From assembly GCA_030704615.1 (NCBI GenBank), contig CM060734.1, positions 5,704,001-5,768,000 on the forward strand: a stretch of DNA of 64,000 bases, given 5' to 3'. This DNA comes from Takakia lepidozioides (lineage: Eukaryota; Streptophyta; Takakiopsida; Takakiales; Takakiaceae). The translations under genes and the position numbers were made by a program. Shown here in pieces: positions 23,201-33,955 of the stretch (position 1 is its first letter; each line of letters begins with the position of its first letter). The notes under the pieces were generated by a model that saw only the letters and a list, made by a program, of their open reading frames with translations, did not search any database and was not told the origin of the DNA.

Positions 23201-24137
23201 GACAAGCAAACCGTGGCGGTACAGCCGGACCCGGAGCCCTGCTTTCATCCAAACCCTCATGGAGACATGCTCGGATGTCCAAGGGCGGATTCTGGACCTC
23301 ACATGCGGCACGGGTAAGCCTTCACGTGCTCAGTTTGTCCCCTGGCCCGATTGCAATTGCATGCCGCAAGCTATTAACTGCCCGCTTTGTTCCTCAGGTG
23401 CTTCAATGTGGGCAGGGACGTTGTCCGACAGGCATGTGTTCGCCTTCGAGCCAGATACTGCCCTCCACAACTCGGAACTTGCAGCAGCTGAATGTTTGCC
23501 GAAAGAGGAAGAGGCATCCTCGGAGGATGAGGAAAAATCCGAGAAGGAGCAGGGGGAGGAACAAGTTGGGATCGAGGCCGAGGAGCCCCCGGTGTACGAG
23601 TGAGTGGTCGCATTGTAAGTTGCCTCCAGATTTTGTGAGGCACCTCCCTTCGCTCTCTTATTACCCTTTCTGCTTCTGCTGGTATTGACATTCTTGAAGT
23701 GGATTTGTTCTTACTGTAGGATGCCAAGTACGGCAGGAGGGACGTCTACACTGGAGTTCATGGGCAGGAGGAACGTGCCTTTTTTTGCCAGGGGGGATTT
23801 CATGCCTAGTCCAGAAAGGGACTACATCCTTCCTACTTATGTTGCCCGGCTTGCTTCGGTGTCCATTAGGAGGTGTTCCGAACCTAGTCGTGTACAGGAG
23901 GAGGCAGCAGCTATTAGAGCCCGTCGGGCTCGTAGATTTGTGTTGGATTCTGCTGAGGAAAGTGGGGGAGAAGAGGCAGAAGATTCCCAGGAGGTGAGGT
24001 GGACAGTCCCCCAAGGAGAGGACGGCATTTTTGAGAGGCATACTGCAATCGATGCATCACAGAGCTCGGAGGATGGGGGGGATGAGGGGGATGAGGAAGA
24101 AGGAGGGCCAAGTTCATCGGAAGGTGTAGGAGAGTAG
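20262..24137 (+). pseudogene. ParB-methyltransferase family, copy B (lineage 1; ParB exons deleted)
   Basis: A start at ATG 20262 matches the N-terminal basic block of copies C and D (RRKLKALYYGRRP versus RRKLRKLYFRRRP). A charged low-complexity exon follows (about 20870-21415, stop at 21172-21174). Then repeats replace the ParB and helical exons. The methyltransferase half is well preserved: exons 21823-22961, 23049-23313, 23398-23599 and 23720-24137, all with GT-AG borders. LDIPDGE (motif IV-like) and LDLTCGTG joined to ASMWAGTLSDRHVFAFEPD (motif I and the following acidic residue) are intact, and the 22-base G run at 22647-22668 leaves the frame open. The C-terminus is acidic. This is the best lineage-1 methyltransferase domain in the window. 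Confidence 0.78.
21415..21800. repeat. Lineage-1 repeat modules inside copy B
   Basis: About four units combine GAAATTCGGCGCCATTTTTCC half palindromes with GGACTTAGCC / GGCTAAGTCC inverted repeats, as in 2340-3190. The ParB exons should lie just upstream of this point, so the deletion breakpoint is near 21415. Confidence 0.75.
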
Positions 24138-24200
24138 TTCCCATTCCTGCTATGACAGTTAGGACACACTTGTATAGACGTGGCTTGCCACCAAATTTGC

Positions 24201-24206
24201 AATAAA
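24201..24206 (+). terminator. Polyadenylation signal AATAAA of copy B
   Basis: AATAAA lies 64 bp after the stop at 24135-24137, a plausible distance for the 3' end of copy B transcripts. Confidence 0.5.
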
Positions 24207-24284
24207 ATGTTGCATTTCATTGCTATGACGAGTCCACATGACCCTATTTCCGTGCCTCCTAACCCTATTTCCGTGGACACAATT

Positions 24285-24347
24285 CGGCCCGCTCATGCTT
24301 TTTTTTTTTCCGCTCATGCTCATGCCGCTCATGAAATAGCAGCCCCC
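24285..24347. repeat. Element 1 right terminal repeat
   Basis: Read inward on the minus strand it gives GGGGGCTGCTATTTCATGAGC, then GGCATGAGCATGAGCGG, a run of A and another CATGAGCGG. It matches the left end from GCTATTTCATGAGC inward. Confidence 0.85.
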
Positions 24348-24356
24348 CCAGATAGG
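24348..24356. repeat. Target-site duplication, right of Element 1 (CCAGATAGG)
   Basis: This is the second copy of the 9-bp direct repeat at 14356-14364. Confidence 0.9.
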
Positions 24357-26314
24357 AAGGAAATGCATAGAGTAACCTACCTGTAGGGTATGATTAGGAT
24401 TTCGGGGAGGCCAATACCCTAGCCGATTGGTCTCGGCTCACCGTTGTTGATGTTGTTACTTGTTTTTTTCGCTGGAACTCTGTTGTTGGTATCGCCGTTC
24501 AGGTATCAATGCGCGTAGCCTAGAGATGGCGGAAGATGGTTTTATTTCTATTTGTATTAGTGCTCTGTCACATTCAGCATTAGTCTTTGTGGCTAGAAAG
24601 AAAAACAGTGGCACTGAAAATGGTTATAAATGCAAGGCCAAAAGTTTCCATATGCATGTTATAATATTCAGTGCACTCAGCGGCTGAGGTGGTGCACTTC
24701 AGCTGCTGAAGTGCGCACTTCAGCTTTAATTTTTTTTTATTATCTGAAATGTAAATTTTTGATACTTTACCCGAAGTTGATATCAGCAGGTATCAAGGTT
24801 TTCATACACTTGTTGATACCAAGTCTGCAAAAGTGAAATGCTGGCATTATCGATACCCTACAAGTAACAAAATCAGGGTTTATTATTATTATTGCATACC
24901 CGTGTTTGGGACCTCTCTAAATTTTTATACTACCAAGACCCTCATGGTATCTCCAAAACACAATACCAGACCAACACTGGAAGTTACTTACTCTTTGGCG
25001 GATGACCTCATTCCCGGTCGACATTATACACTCTATTACGCTCTTGGATACTACGTCTTAAATATCACGGGAGGTCTCCTGTGACATTAACATACCGCGA
25101 CAATGGGTTTTATCACGGGAGACCTCCCTTGAGAGAACAAAATGGAGAGGTCCCTTGAGTAGCACGGGAGACCTCCCGTGAGAAAATGCTTGGGTCACCT
25201 GATGCAATCCTAATGCAATCAGTTGTGGGAAGATACGAAAGTACATACCGTGAGCTTGATCCTGCCATGGTGGTTGAAGAATAATCGCAGCAGCAATGCA
25301 CCAATCAAATTACACCACGACACCAGCACGGGCTCGCCACCAGCTCTCCTTATCGCCCTCTTGAACGACGACCGCACCACACAGCTGAAACTAACAAACG
25401 GAATCCTGAATACTGCTAGACGCAACAGACAACAGATGCATAGCGCATATCAGATGCAGATCACTGACCCTCCCTTCACTCCCTCTCAAGCTCTCAAAAC
25501 TCGTGGCTCTAAGTTTCAGCAGGGCTTCGCCGTGATGAAAGTTTGAGAGGGAGAATGAACTAAGGAGCCTCCCCTTTTATACCCGGGGAGGCAGACCCAT
25601 GCGATACCTTGCCATAGGTATGCGATGGCAGGCATGCCCGGTGCATGTCCCAAGAACTGTCACGCGCCTGCCATACGCGAGATCCAAGCGGCGACTGCCG
25701 CAGGGGCCAATTTTTAGGGGAGGGCTCCCGTGAAACGATGCCTGCCACGCGCCCGCCATGGGCAAGATTCAATTGGCGGTCGCCGCATTGCCCACAAACC
25801 TGTCCAATCATAATTATTAGGGGAGGGCTCCCGTGAAACGGCGCCTGCCACGCATAAGCCATGCGCGAGATTCAAGTGGCGGCGCACGTAGGGCCCGCAA
25901 ACCTAGCCAATCATATTTATTAGGGGAGGGCTCCCGTGAAACGGCGCCTGCCACGCGCCCGCCATGCGCGAGATTCATGCGGCGGCGGGTGCAAGGCCCG
26001 CAAACCTAGCCAATCATAATTATTATGGGAGGGCTCCTGTGAAACGGCGCATTCAACTCATGAACATGGAAGGTTCTATGCCCTCCATCTGTAATGGACG
26101 ATCCAGATTCAACGATGCTTGAGCATGCATGTGAAGGCATTTTCCATAGTTAGTATTCTAGCACGTGGCGAGCAGGCAGGCTACGCATGTGCTGGAACGT
26201 CAGAGTACGAGACGCCGCCGGCCATAATGTGGCGGCATCGGCATTATTGAATGCGGCGGCGGCGCTGCAGTACGCTACGGTGAATTTACCTTCCATGAAT
26301 GCTGCGAGGGGAGA
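24357..26314. other. Lineage-3 sequence resuming after Element 1
   Basis: AT-rich to 25060, then three lineage-3 palindromes (25065-25084, about 25112, 25163-25180). The segment 24970-24996 (ATACCAGACCAACACTGG) also occurs inverted at about 14293-14312 in the left flank, so the two flanks share sequence in opposite orientation. A short open frame at 24833-25084 has no recognisable product. A small ORF pair at 25219-25546 is unassigned. I see no secure gene. Confidence 0.5.
25715..26045. repeat. Tandem 103-bp GC-rich units with GGGAG/CTCCC palindromes
   Basis: Units begin near 25715, 25818, 25920 and 26023, each with TTAGGGGAGGGCTCCCGTG, then AAACGGCGCCTGCCACGC and CCGCAAACCTAGCCAATCAT. The GGGAGNNCTCCC core equals the inner part of the lineage-3 palindrome. 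Non-coding. Confidence 0.75.
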
Positions 26315-27030
26315 TGTCACGCACCTAACTTCGGTAAGCTCCCCTTCAAGTCATAGTTACTCGCTTTGATGCGCGCGCCTAACTCCCAAACTGGCCGCCG
26401 GGCCAACTCGGAGCTTCGGCTGCTCACCGGGACATAACGGTCCCCCTTTACTCCTCCACTTGACCCTCTCTCAATTTGGGCCAAGTGGAAATTCCCTTTG
26501 GTCGATGGCAGTCCGGAACAGCTCCCCACACCTTGGTCGCTTTCCGGCGCACGCTTACTCAGTTTTGGTCACCGACGGGCTTGCACCGTTCTCGGGGTAC
26601 TACTCCCCTATATATACTTCTGTGACTGTCCGCGGGGTTTCACAAACAACCATGCCATTTATGGCGAACCACCACGAAAACCCTCGATTCCAGTGATGAG
26701 TCGCGGTGAGTCTGGGCCCACCCACCACGGCCCCATTGGACCGTGATGAGTCCAAGACTCCCCACGACTCCCACCACAAGGTCTCTGCCCCCATGGTGAG
26801 TCCTATGCCACCCCCACTAAGTCCCACTAAGCTACCACCACCCCTCGTGGAACCACCCCCACCGCAACCCGGTGTGCAGGGCTCCACCTAATGAGCGCCT
26901 CCGCCTCCTTGAGTGCCTTGGGCACTCAAGGGTGCTTCAGCCCCCGTATCTATTGTTGCAACTGCCCCCACCACAGGGGCATCCCCTCTTGTGTCCCGAC
27001 CCCCTGCCCTCAAGGCGAAGGGCCGCGACA
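26315..27030 (-). repeat. Solo LTR of the Gypsy-1/2 family with 5-bp TSD
   Basis: 716 bp from TGTCACGC to CCGCGACA, very similar to 6197-6919 and 60402-61126. It is flanked by GGAGA at 26310-26314 and 27031-27035, the 5-bp duplication expected for LTR elements. No internal region follows, so recombination between LTRs removed it. Joining the flanks restores GGGGAGAGCTCCC, a lineage-3 type palindrome, so insertion was into the palindrome centre. Confidence 0.93.
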
Positions 27031-27360
27031 GGAGAGCTCCCGTGGCGCGGCGCAGTGTCATCATGGTCATGCGACATCCATCGAATCCGATGGCTCAGAT
27101 TATATCTGGGATCTCCTTGGACGGTACCGATTACATTGATGTCGTCGTGCATGTACATCATAGATGATATCCACACGTGGCGGCCATGCTGAAGTCGTAC
27201 TGTCGGGTACGGGGAGGCCCCCGTCACAGTCATTATGGCAAGTAATTAATGAAACGATTCCCCTTGCTGTACAAGCCTCATGTATGGGTGTGGTTGGCCT
27301 CATGCCCAATGTCAAGTTAAATAAGCACAGTGTGAAAACAGCTAGAATAAAACTAGTTAT
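27031..27360. other. Non-coding flank of the solo LTR
   Basis: It begins with the second half of the split palindrome, and another GGGGAGGCCCCCGT box lies near 27210. No gene is seen. Confidence 0.4.
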
Positions 27361-27735
27361 TTGTATTTAACACTTGGATTTAGGTCAAGTGTTAAATCAG
27401 GTGTCAAGTTTAGTTTGACACCTGGTCCGTCTTATCTTCACGAGAGCGGCAGTCGCGCAGCTCATCTCTCTCGACTTGAGCCTGCGCGACCGAGCTCCTT
27501 CATCGCTTCAGGACTGAGTGTGCTTATGAGGGAGTATAGGTGTTTGTGGGTGGAGTCCCCATACTTGGGGTGGCTCGACTTCTATTTAAAGAGTGATAGC
27601 GATGGATCATGTTGTTTCTGGTGTGAACAGTGTGTCTCTACGCTTGTTTATCACTCGAGAGAGATGACCGTTATCTAGTGTGCTGATGCTAAGCTAGATA
27701 CAATGTTTGTTTTAGCATTATTATAATATATATCT
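27361..27735 (+). promoter_or_regulatory. Candidate promoter or LTR-like segment upstream of Gypsy-3
   Basis: It has repeated GTGTTAAAT / GTCAAGT motifs at 27370-27425, a TATTTAAAG box near 27591 and an AT-rich stretch (TTATAATATATAT) near 27720. This looks like the 5' LTR of the plus-strand element that follows, but no second copy exists in the window to define its edges and I find no convincing primer-binding site. Confidence 0.25.
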
Positions 27736-30700
27736 TGGGGCGGGAGTCCATTTGGCCCTGCTGTTTCCATGGGCTGTGCGCGCAGATTTAGTTGTCGTCT
27801 CTGCTCGTGAGTTTGAAAACCAAGAGGTGTGGAGGTTGAAGACGTTGATAGTTGGCTTCCCTACTCTCTTTCACTTGGACGGAGGGAGACGAGACTGTGT
27901 AAGCTTTGGATTCGGACCCAAAACAGTTGGGAGTGGCTGGATCACGAAGTGCAATAGTTTGGGGTGGCGTCATCCCTGGTTGTGATGGCTTCCTCTGGTG
28001 GAGGTGCTGCTGCTTGCACCTGCCGGAGAAAAGGAGAAAAATGCGCAGGAATGTCGAGACGAAGTATGCAGACATAGGCAGTGAAATGAGAGGCCTGGCA
28101 GAGTGGATTGAGAGTTGGTTGCAATCTCCTTAGTGAAAGAAAATTTAATTTGCCGTGGAGAAACAAGATGTGGAGGTGGCATGGCGATGTCTGTGGAGCT
28201 CGGTGTTGGCAGAGTGTGGAGCGCTGTGTTCATCTCTGTCGGACGTTGTCCTCTTTGCTGATGCAGCTTTGACGACGGAGACTCAAGTGTCTGGCAATCC
28301 ATTTCTTCTCGCTTGCACTTCCTGCGTTTCCTCTTTGCGATTGCGCATCCTATGATGGAATGGCGGAGAAGGTGATGTAAGAGAAGTGTGGAGGTGTGGG
28401 GCTCGGGGGCAGCAAGGGAGTGAATGCTAATTGGATGGAGGCAGTCACAAGAAGGAAAGCGGGCGTAGAGTGCCTGGCAAGGTCGCGTGGCCAATGCTGC
28501 CCAGTGCCCACTCTCTGCAAATGCTGAGCGTTCGTTCTTCAGCTTGAAACTGGGGTCGTGCTTCAACTTGCATGTGAGAAAGTAAGGAGGAGTGGGAAGA
28601 GGAGCTTGCTGCCTGGCTGGGTCGCGGTGCATTGCTTTGGTACAGCGGAGAGAGGTAGTCCGGGGATGCCAGCACGTCAAAGGCCTTTCAATCTTACCTT
28701 GCAGCCTGATCCTGGAAGCCATCTCCATAACAAAGGCCTTGTTGTCCTTGAGCAGCGCAATCCCATCAGTGGTCGGGTTCAGCAGCTCGACTGCCCAATT
28801 CGGGGTCGACGTTCATGCCCTTTGAAGCTGGTTCCATGTCCAGCGCATGCTGTTGGAGCACCTAGTAGCCCATCTACAATTGCAGTGGGGCTGAGAGCTA
28901 GTGCCTTCGAGGATTGGCTGACGTTCGTTCGTGGGGCAAGGAGAGTGTGGCAAGCTCTATAGATGCGAAGGTTTTGTGAGGAGATGGCGATGGCTTCTGA
29001 CGCAAGTGAAAGACTAAGAAGGTTAAGGAGATTTGCTAATAAGTGCAAATCGCAGCCTGGTGGAGTGAATGCTCTACCTAATATCTGCCAGACTTGCGCA
29101 TACTCTGGATTCCGTGGTCGCTCCTCATCTGTGGGAGACTGGAGTGTGTGTCTCGGGTTCCTGTCCCGGCGGTCACGGGTGTGCTACCAGGAGTTTGCTT
29201 CTCAAATATAAAAATGAAGGTGGCGAAGTATGTGCCTGCAAGTCGGTGATTGTCCCTCTCTCGATCTGACCAGCCAGGATTCAAGGGCGGCTTGTTCTGA
29301 CCCCACTGTCTCGCCTTCTGTCTCTCGGGAAGACGCGGCCTGGTCTTCTTCACAGGCAAAACTTGGAAACAATGGTGATATAGGGACTTCCAATTGATGT
29401 GCATTTCATGGGGCGATCGTTGGTGGTCACCATCTGGTCTCGTGCGGACTTGGTTTGGAGTGCCTGGTCGTCAGCAAAGTGTTGCTCGTCAGGGAGGTGC
29501 ATGTCGCTGACTCCTTTGTCCCCTTTGATTGGGTCCAACTGAGCAGAGCCTTCGTCTTTGTTGCTCACCCCGGTCGTATCCTGTTTCACTAGAGTGTAGA
29601 GGTTGAGGGAAGCCTATGGGGTGCTAAGCCTGTTGAGCAGGGGTGTGTACTGGTGATACGAGCGTGGGTCAGGGAGCTACTTGGTTCAAGCGCAAAGGAT
29701 CAAAGCCCTGGAGTCAGCATAGTCGGGGAATGCCTCGAGAAACCCGTAGATAACCAGGGAACAGGGAACCAAGACAAGTATTAAAATATTTAAAAAAAAA
29801 AAAAAAAAGGTGTTATGTTTAAAGAGCCTGATTGGTCATATCTTTGTCAAATGGGCTCTGTTTGACTCAGTTTTTGAGGGGATAGCTGCAGAAAGGGGAA
29901 ATCTTTCATTTTTAGGACTCTGCTAAAAATCTATGGAATTTTTAGAGTGTGAGTGTGTCATGAAAGATCCACAATTCTGTTTCTAGAACCTGTGCTGGTC
30001 TATATGAGAGACAAATCTGTGGATGTACTCCTTGTATGGCTGGGGGAAATGAGGACGTAATTGAAGGGCATGTCTCTTCTCTTAGCCTGTGCACACAAGG
30101 GACAGGATTTATGTTTCCCAAGGAACTCAGACTGATTGAGTGGAGAACAGTTGGACGAGTTGATTGCATACTGGGAGTCAGGCATTAGCAGTAGACAACA
30201 GACTGCTGTAGTTGGCGTTGAGGGCCTCAATATCGCTTTGGACAGTCAGAACTCTGTTGGAGCCAGCAGTTCTGCAGCTGTAAGTGAAATACCAGTGTTC
30301 AGTGAGCGGGAGATAGCAGAGTGTTGCTTTGTCTCTACTTGGCAAAAAGAGGAGGAGGGTTGGTTAGAGCGAGCTACTGTAGCTTGGGACAAGGTTAGTG
30401 GCAGGTTTCTGGACATAGATATACCTCCTACACCTTACCATCATGCAGAGCGAGGCACTTTGAGAGAAGTCTGGCAGTTGATAGCATAGATCAGGATTAG
30501 ATCTTGCTGGGTCGGGCTTCTATTCTTCCCCTCCATCTCTGTACTATTTTCATTACCTTGTACTTGTAGTTGCCAAAGCCTCTGTTGGTGGAGGCCAGTC
30601 AGTCCGGGTTTTTGGGCTGGGATATTCTGCAGGATCAGCGTTGCTGCTGGATTTTGGTGTGGGGGTGTTGATGTTTTGATTTCTTGTGTTTGGATCCCCC

Positions 30701-31031
30701 CCAACACCTGCATGCTTGACTGTGCGCCATGTTGGTTTTGTGTGGGCGCTTGCTTTCATAGGGAATAGGCCGGATTTGATCACCGGTCAATCCTAGAGTA
30801 TGCTGTCGGTGGTGAGGCTGGAGTGATGACCAGCAAGACCACCAGTGTTTCTTCTATGGTGAGGCTGGGTTGATGACCAGCCAACCATAGGAGTTCTTGC
30901 GGTGGATGCAGGTGCAGGTGCCCTGAGCCATTGGGATATGACCCTTAAACTGCAACAGGTGCCCACCCGTGTCACTATTAGAATTAGTAATAGAGCCTTA
31001 TAGTGTCACGTGGGGGAGGTGCACATTGTGA
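27736..31031. other. Unassigned 3.3-kb region before Gypsy-3
   Basis: It has many short frames on both strands, none with a recognisable domain. There is a run of 16 A near 29793-29808 and a short direct duplication of the GGTGAGGCTGG...TGATGACCAGC block at 30810-30880. It may be a long leader of Gypsy-3, since gag starts just after, or remains of another element. Confidence 0.35.
30136..30489 (+). CDS. Hypothetical small ORF (117 codons)
   Basis: The frame runs from ATG 30136 to a stop at 30487-30489, with mixed composition (STWQKEEEGWLERATVAWDK). I do not recognise it. Its place about 540 bp before gag suggests a leader ORF or an N-terminal gag extension. It may equally be chance. Confidence 0.25.
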   Translation: MSGEQLDELIAYWESGISSRQQTAVVGVEGLNIALDSQNSVGASSSAAVSEIPVFSEREIAECCFVSTWQKEEEGWLERATVAWDKVSGRFLDIDIPPTPYHHAERGTLREVWQLIA

Positions 31032-32953
31032 GTGTCATTACGGAGTTACCCAAGGGTTTTGAGGGGAGTACAGCTACAGGTAAGTAACAGTGAGAGTGGG
31101 TTCACAAGACGAGGTATTCGGTTCAGACCACCTTCACCGCCACCCTCAACTACTGTAGAGTCAGACACAGACTCGGAGGCTTCATCAACAGGTGTGCAGT
31201 TTCATTCGCCATTGTTGTGGGACGACATGGAGGAGATGTATGGAGCTACCAAGGGGCCTCGTAGATACTCTGGAGTTGTGGGCACAATCGAGTTGGATGA
31301 CTTTATCGAGGAGTTCGACAGCTGGTGTGATTTGCAGCAGATGCGCAATCCACAGCTATTCACCCCATTCATGGCGTGGAAGGGACTGTTTCAGCATTTG
31401 GAAGGCCCGCCTATGGACGATTACCACGAGTTCAGGCGAGGACATGAAGCAAAGATTGAGGAGTGGAGGATGTATTGGTCACCTGACTACGTCTCCATTA
31501 CTCGAGGCACGACGCGACCAGTAGCTGCATCAGTACCAATAGCTCCCATGCCAGCACTAGTAGTGGAGCAAGTAGTGCTGGTACTTCTGTAGGTGGTACC
31601 AGTTCAAAAGGTGCTACTACTCCTCCTGCCACGACTACAACACATGTGCCTAGATTCAACCCGGTGGTGGAGTTCTTCCAGGAGTTGCGGAGGAACTACC
31701 AAGGTGTACGGACAGAGAAGCTGCGAAGTTTGCAAGACTTCCAGCGCAAACCCAGTGAGAGCCTGCGAGAGGCATACACTCGTATGAGGCGCTTGATAAG
31801 TGTGACCCAAGGGGTTACTGAAGCTCAGGCAATCCAGTTTTGGTATGGAATTCTGGACAAGGAGCTCAAGAGAAGGGTGCGAGATGCAACCCTGTTACAA
31901 GCAGCCCAACCCACATTAGCAGATGTGTTTCTGCTGGCTGAGCGGATTGAGCTCAACATGGTGGAGGAGGAAGTTGTTACAATTGGATTTGGCAAGGACA
32001 TGCCTGCACGGGGCACAGTTGTCAGCCCACAAGCACAAGGGACTGCCCAACAGCGTGGTCAGGGGGGCAAGGTTGCCCAGCCCAAGTTCCATGGAGCTTA
32101 CAGGGGACCTCAGGTGCAGAGGCCCGTGGCGTCTTTTGCAGGCCAACAACAACCAGGGGTGATATGTTGGACATGTGGAGGACCACATGTCAAGAGAGAT
32201 TGCCCAGAGAATGGCAGCAGGCCGGCACAAGCACAGCCTGCACAGTTGCAGTGTGGGCATTGTGGCAAGTATGGGCATGGAGATGCCCAGTGTTATGACT
32301 TGCATCCTGAGTTGCGCCCAGGCCAGTTCCAAGGGAACAATGGTGGCCGAGGGCGAGGTGGACCAGCCCAGAGAGGACGAGGTGGTCGGGCACGAGGTGT
32401 AGGCCAAGGGCAAGCTCAACGTGGCCAAGGACGCGGAGGTCAGGGTGTTGATCAAGGCATGGCCAACCGGCTTCAGCAGCTAGAGCAGAGGCTCGCTGCC
32501 ATGGCTATAGCTCAAGCGGTACCGGCTCCCAGGTGGGATGGTCCACCTCCTGTTCCTGAGGGAGGAGATATGGGAGGCATGGGATTCATGTGCGGAGCAG
32601 CACTACCACTAGAGCAGGTGGAGTCTGCTGCAGCCGTGACTCGAGGAGCAGCACGAGTTCCTGAGCCACGAGGTGCAGAGGTGGAGTTGGATCCACAACG
32701 TGGGGAGGCAAGCCGTCAAGCGAGGCTGCCTCAATCATTCACCTTGGCGGAGACAGTGTCAACGCCATCCATGGCACCTAGTTCTCGCCCGACTGTTACC
32801 GAGGCGGAGGTTTCTATGCCATTAGGGAGAGCTACACATGCAGCACTGACATCTGCTACCAAGGCTAGTGCAACCGGTGTGTTATTGGGGGCAGCCACCT
32901 CTGTGTGTCAAGCCCCACTGTTCTCGGCAACCATGATTGCGACGCCGGGGTAA
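31032..32953 (+). pseudogene. Gypsy-3 gag with two zinc knuckles
   Basis: The N-terminal frame (31032-31592) is followed by a second frame from about 31600 to 32951, so at least one shift separates them. The capsid-like part contains FNPVVEFFQELRRNYQG and LREAYTRMRRLISV. Two Cys/His knuckles follow: CWTCGGPHVKRDC (CX2CX3HX4C, one residue short of the usual spacing) and CGHCGKYGHGDAQC (CX2CX4HX4C). A Gly/Arg/Gln-rich stretch then leads into a long Ala/Thr-rich tail. The product would bind and package element RNA. Confidence 0.85.
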
Positions 32954-33148
32954 GACCAGCTGCAGTGTTTAGACTAGCAGCAACACTCTGTGAGAGTGGG
33001 GAGGTCACTTCATCTTCTGCGGAGTTAGTGGAAGGTGTAGTGGCAGAGGGATCCTCGGGTTTGAGGGTCAAGACTGCCAGGCTGCGCCCTGGCAAGCTGC
33101 AGCTGCCAGGTTGACGGAGCTGCCAGCTAGGCCGCCTTTGAGCGCGCC

Positions 33149-33598
33149 ATGGTGACACCTGGAGTTGTCTTGTTAGACAACCAGGGAGGCATTTTCACTT
33201 TGAGTGGACCGGCAGGCAAGAAGTACCGGCCACTGCGGGTCTTGTTGGACTCGGGAGCTCAGCCACTGATGTTGGGCAGAGCTGCTATTGCAGGTTTGGG
33301 CCTCATGGAGGTGGATATGGAGCCTTGTCCTTTCCAGATACAGACATCTCTGGAAGGATCAGAGCAGGCTCGGGGCATGACACGACATCAGTTGGCCATT
33401 AGACTGCAGCCGGATCATCCTATCGATGGCTCAGTAATGCGAGCCAAGGCCATTGTGACAGACGCGGTCTCTTACGATGTCCTCGTTGGTGGGGCAGTGT
33501 TATACCCCATGGGCTTCACCCTGGACTTTTGGGAGGAGTCAGCATCCTATGGCCTGGATGGCAGTCAGGCGATGGTCGTCGTGCACAGCTCCCTGTGA
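33149..33598 (+). CDS. Gypsy-3 aspartic protease
   Basis: The motif VLLDSGAQPLMLG (DSGA) matches the active-site loop of retropepsins, followed by a flap-like region and LVGGAVLYPMG near the C-terminus. The frame ends at 33596-33598. A one-base shift there would continue into VTFIGGIAAAQRGK and on toward the methyltransferase. It would cleave the polyprotein. Confidence 0.8.
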   Translation: MVTPGVVLLDNQGGIFTLSGPAGKKYRPLRVLLDSGAQPLMLGRAAIAGLGLMEVDMEPCPFQIQTSLEGSEQARGMTRHQLAIRLQPDHPIDGSVMRAKAIVTDAVSYDVLVGGAVLYPMGFTLDFWEESASYGLDGSQAMVVVHSSL

Positions 33599-33955
33599 CA
33601 TTCATTGGGGGTATAGCGGCTGCCCAGCGGGGCAAGATGCCAACACTAGCTGCCTTTACAGCTGCAGTTAGTTAGCCTGGAGAGTTGCTGGAAGGCAATG
33701 CCCATGCAGAGGATGTGCCACCTCCAGCAGAGCAGGATGACATGCATGGTATGGCGGAGTTGCCTGCCATGGTTGCTCACACTCCATTGTGGGGTACGAG
33801 CAAGGATTTGCAACAGGTTGCTGATCGACGGGTGCAACAAGCCTGGGTAGAGGCTTTGTACCGTCAGGAGAGGAGGAGAGTGCGGGTATTGCACCAGGAC
33901 CACCTCAGTTGTCACCATTGGATACCACACCTATTGTGTGGCAGTATCCGGATGA

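Larger units (their letters stand above)
14365..24347. mobile_element. Element 1: complete 10-kb MULE/ParB-methyltransferase transposon
   Basis: Both ends, a 9-bp target duplication and both genes can be seen. The order is left terminus (14365-14425), 3' tail with lineage-1 boxes, MULE-1 transposase (18465-15147, minus), palindrome zone (18700-20110), ParB-methyltransferase copy B (20262-24137, plus), and right terminus (24285-24347). The ends share GCTATTTCATGAGC and multiple CATGAGC repeats; the outermost 6-8 bp differ (AGGTTA versus GGGGGCT). The element is structurally whole but its genes are defective: MULE-1 has lost part of the DDE core, and copy B has lost its ParB exons. It inserted into lineage-3 sequence, which resumes at 24357. 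Confidence 0.85.

Noticed and set aside
24833-25084. 83-codon frame as a gene
   Set aside because: AT-rich, no recognisable domain, ends inside a lineage-3 palindrome, no homologue elsewhere in the window.
28558-28962. 134-codon plus-strand frame and overlapping 252-codon minus-strand frame (28728-27970)
   Set aside because: They overlap each other, show no known motif and no repeat family here. I could not decide that either is real.
29793-29808. Poly-A run as the tail of a LINE or processed pseudogene
   Set aside because: No coding sequence or target duplication can be linked to it.
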